Below are positions 6,361 to 7,156 of a stretch of DNA of 7,156 nucleotides, one piece after another. Where the stretch lies: assembly GCA_012514925.1 (NCBI GenBank), contig JAAYZI010000070.1:1-7156 (forward strand), written 5' to 3'. The notes beneath the pieces are model-generated. The model did no database searches, had not been told where the DNA came from, and saw only the letters and a list, made by a program, of their open reading frames with translations. The DNA comes from Deltaproteobacteria bacterium (GTDB taxonomy: Bacteria > Bdellovibrionota_C > UBA2361 > JAAYZI01). Each line of letters starts with the position of its first letter. Position 1 is the first letter of the stretch. The position numbers and the translations under genes are program-made.

Positions 6361-7156
6361 TTAACTGCACTTACTTGTGAAACGGTCAACGTTCTTAGCT
6401 GTCTTTTGCACCTTTGCATCCTTCTTGCGAACCACGGTAATAGATTCAATATACCTCTTCGTACGGGCCTTCATATTGGCTTCACACTCTTTTATAGAAC
6501 CCTTGCAAGGCTCGCCAGTTACAGTTGGCTTCCCTTTGCGCATAGCTTTACGGTTTAGCTTCACTTGTTTTTTCGATAACTCAAGCACCTTCTTTAAGCT
6601 CACGGAAGAAACATCCACTGACACACAAAACTCGACCGAAGCGCAGTTAGTCACGGACGCAGGCAAATTCTCCACCGCAGCCAAAGCCGCCTTAAAGTTC
6701 TTACGAGCCTGGCGCAAAACTTTCTTCTTAAAGCTTGCGGTCAATTTGCTCTTCTCAAGATTGCGCTTGATAAGCTTAACCTCTCGGCGCAAAGAAGTTT
6801 TGATCTTATCGTACTGACTCCGCTGATCAACCGTTTTACATCCTAAGCACGAACTCCCATCACCACCACACACACCACAGCGATCTTCCTTTAGAGTACT
6901 GCCACACTTATTATCGCACCCAGACGGTCCAGGAAGATTACATCCACAACCAAGATCCTTCGCAGTGCCGCCACACACTCCAGCGCAATCCACTACCTTA
7001 GTGCTGCCGCACTTATTATCGCACCCAGACGGTCCGGGAAGATTACATCCACAACCAAGATCCACCGCGCTACCGCCACACACTCCAGCGCAATCCACCA
7101 CCTTGGTGCTGCCGCACTGATTATCACAACCAGACGGTCCGGGAAGACCACATCCA
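6361..7156 (-). CDS. Cys/Gly-rich repeat protein with basic C-terminal region, 3' part (5' end outside window)
   Basis: The frame is open from the window edge to TAA at 6363-6361, giving 264 visible residues with no true start seen. Residues 1-88 are 35-residue repeats carrying DCAGVCGG, GCGCNLPGPSGCDN and CGST blocks. The array closes with RCGVCGGDGSSCLGC (92-106). CGVCGG repeats of this kind are known in surface or secreted proteins of many bacteria, and a like motif occurs in the Cys-rich domain of animal ADAMTS proteases. Paired cysteines suggest disulfide cross-linking outside the cytoplasm. Residues 107-264 are very rich in Lys and Arg, probably mostly helical (possible coiled coil at 113-150), with five further Cys beyond Cys106 and a terminal SKCS. 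The basic tail could bind anionic polymers, lipopolysaccharide or DNA, which is inference. An N-terminal signal peptide and more repeats are expected upstream. Confidence 0.85.
   Translation of the reverse strand, partial: GCGLPGPSGCDNQCGSTKVVDCAGVCGGSAVDLGCGCNLPGPSGCDNKCGSTKVVDCAGVCGGTAKDLGCGCNLPGPSGCDNKCGSTLKEDRCGVCGGDGSSCLGCKTVDQRSQYDKIKTSLRREVKLIKRNLEKSKLTASFKKKVLRQARKNFKAALAAVENLPASVTNCASVEFCVSVDVSSVSLKKVLELSKKQVKLNRKAMRKGKPTVTGEPCKGSIKECEANMKARTKRYIESITVVRKKDAKVQKTAKNVDRFTSKCS
6901..7156 (-). repeat. In-frame 105-bp tandem repeats inside the Cys-rich gene
   Basis: Units start at 6901, 7006 and 7111, exactly 105 bp apart, and the third is cut by the window edge. The first two differ at nine of 105 positions, and the visible 46 bases of the third differ from the second at five. 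The period equals 35 codons, so gain or loss of units keeps the reading frame. Differences cluster at 6959-6967, the part between the CGG and GCGC blocks. Confidence 0.92.

Noticed and set aside
6377..6817. 146-residue plus-strand frame opposite the Cys-rich gene
   Set aside because: It is a shadow of the Lys/Arg-rich coding strand, giving Phe/Leu-rich translation with no domain or ribosome site.

Overview
The window looks like chromosomal DNA of a Gram-negative bacterium. It has ATG starts, two genes opening with Sec signal peptides, an LplT-type inner-membrane carrier and an Aas-type phospholipid acyltransferase. No rRNA, tRNA or ribosomal protein gene is present to place it taxonomically. 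The long predicted secreted proteins and the Cys-rich CGVCGG repeats recall Bdellovibrionota, other delta-like lineages or Planctomycetes, but this is only an impression.

Left half (1-4302, all + strand): the 3' end of a YjeF_N (NAD(P)H-hydrate epimerase-like) gene whose signature motifs are badly eroded; a 407-residue LplT-like MFS carrier; and, overlapping its end by 11 bp, an 878-residue protein joining a PlsC acyltransferase, an internal acyl carrier domain and an AMP-binding acyl-activating domain. The last two genes form a likely lysophospholipid salvage unit. The carrier would flip lysophospholipid inward, and the fusion enzyme would activate a fatty acid, possibly hold it on its own phosphopantetheine arm, and re-acylate the lysolipid. 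The embedded carrier domain distinguishes it from E. coli Aas, which uses free ACP.

Middle (4321-5884, - strand): two genes of unknown function for predicted exported proteins, a 364-residue protein that resembles a beta-propeller and a 102-residue small protein. Both starts are better placed at internal ATGs with clear Shine-Dalgarno sequences than at the longest open frame. The 364-residue gene converges on the acyltransferase gene with only 18 bp between stops.

The 476-bp gap at 5885-6360 has no convincing gene. It holds a tandem 51-bp repeat with an 18-bp dyad, a diverged third copy, a strong terminator-like hairpin and a second GC-rich hairpin.

Right end (6361-7156, - strand): the 3' part of a gene with in-frame 105-bp repeats that encode 35-residue Cys/Gly-rich units, followed by a Lys/Arg-rich C-terminal region. 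Its 5' end is outside the window.
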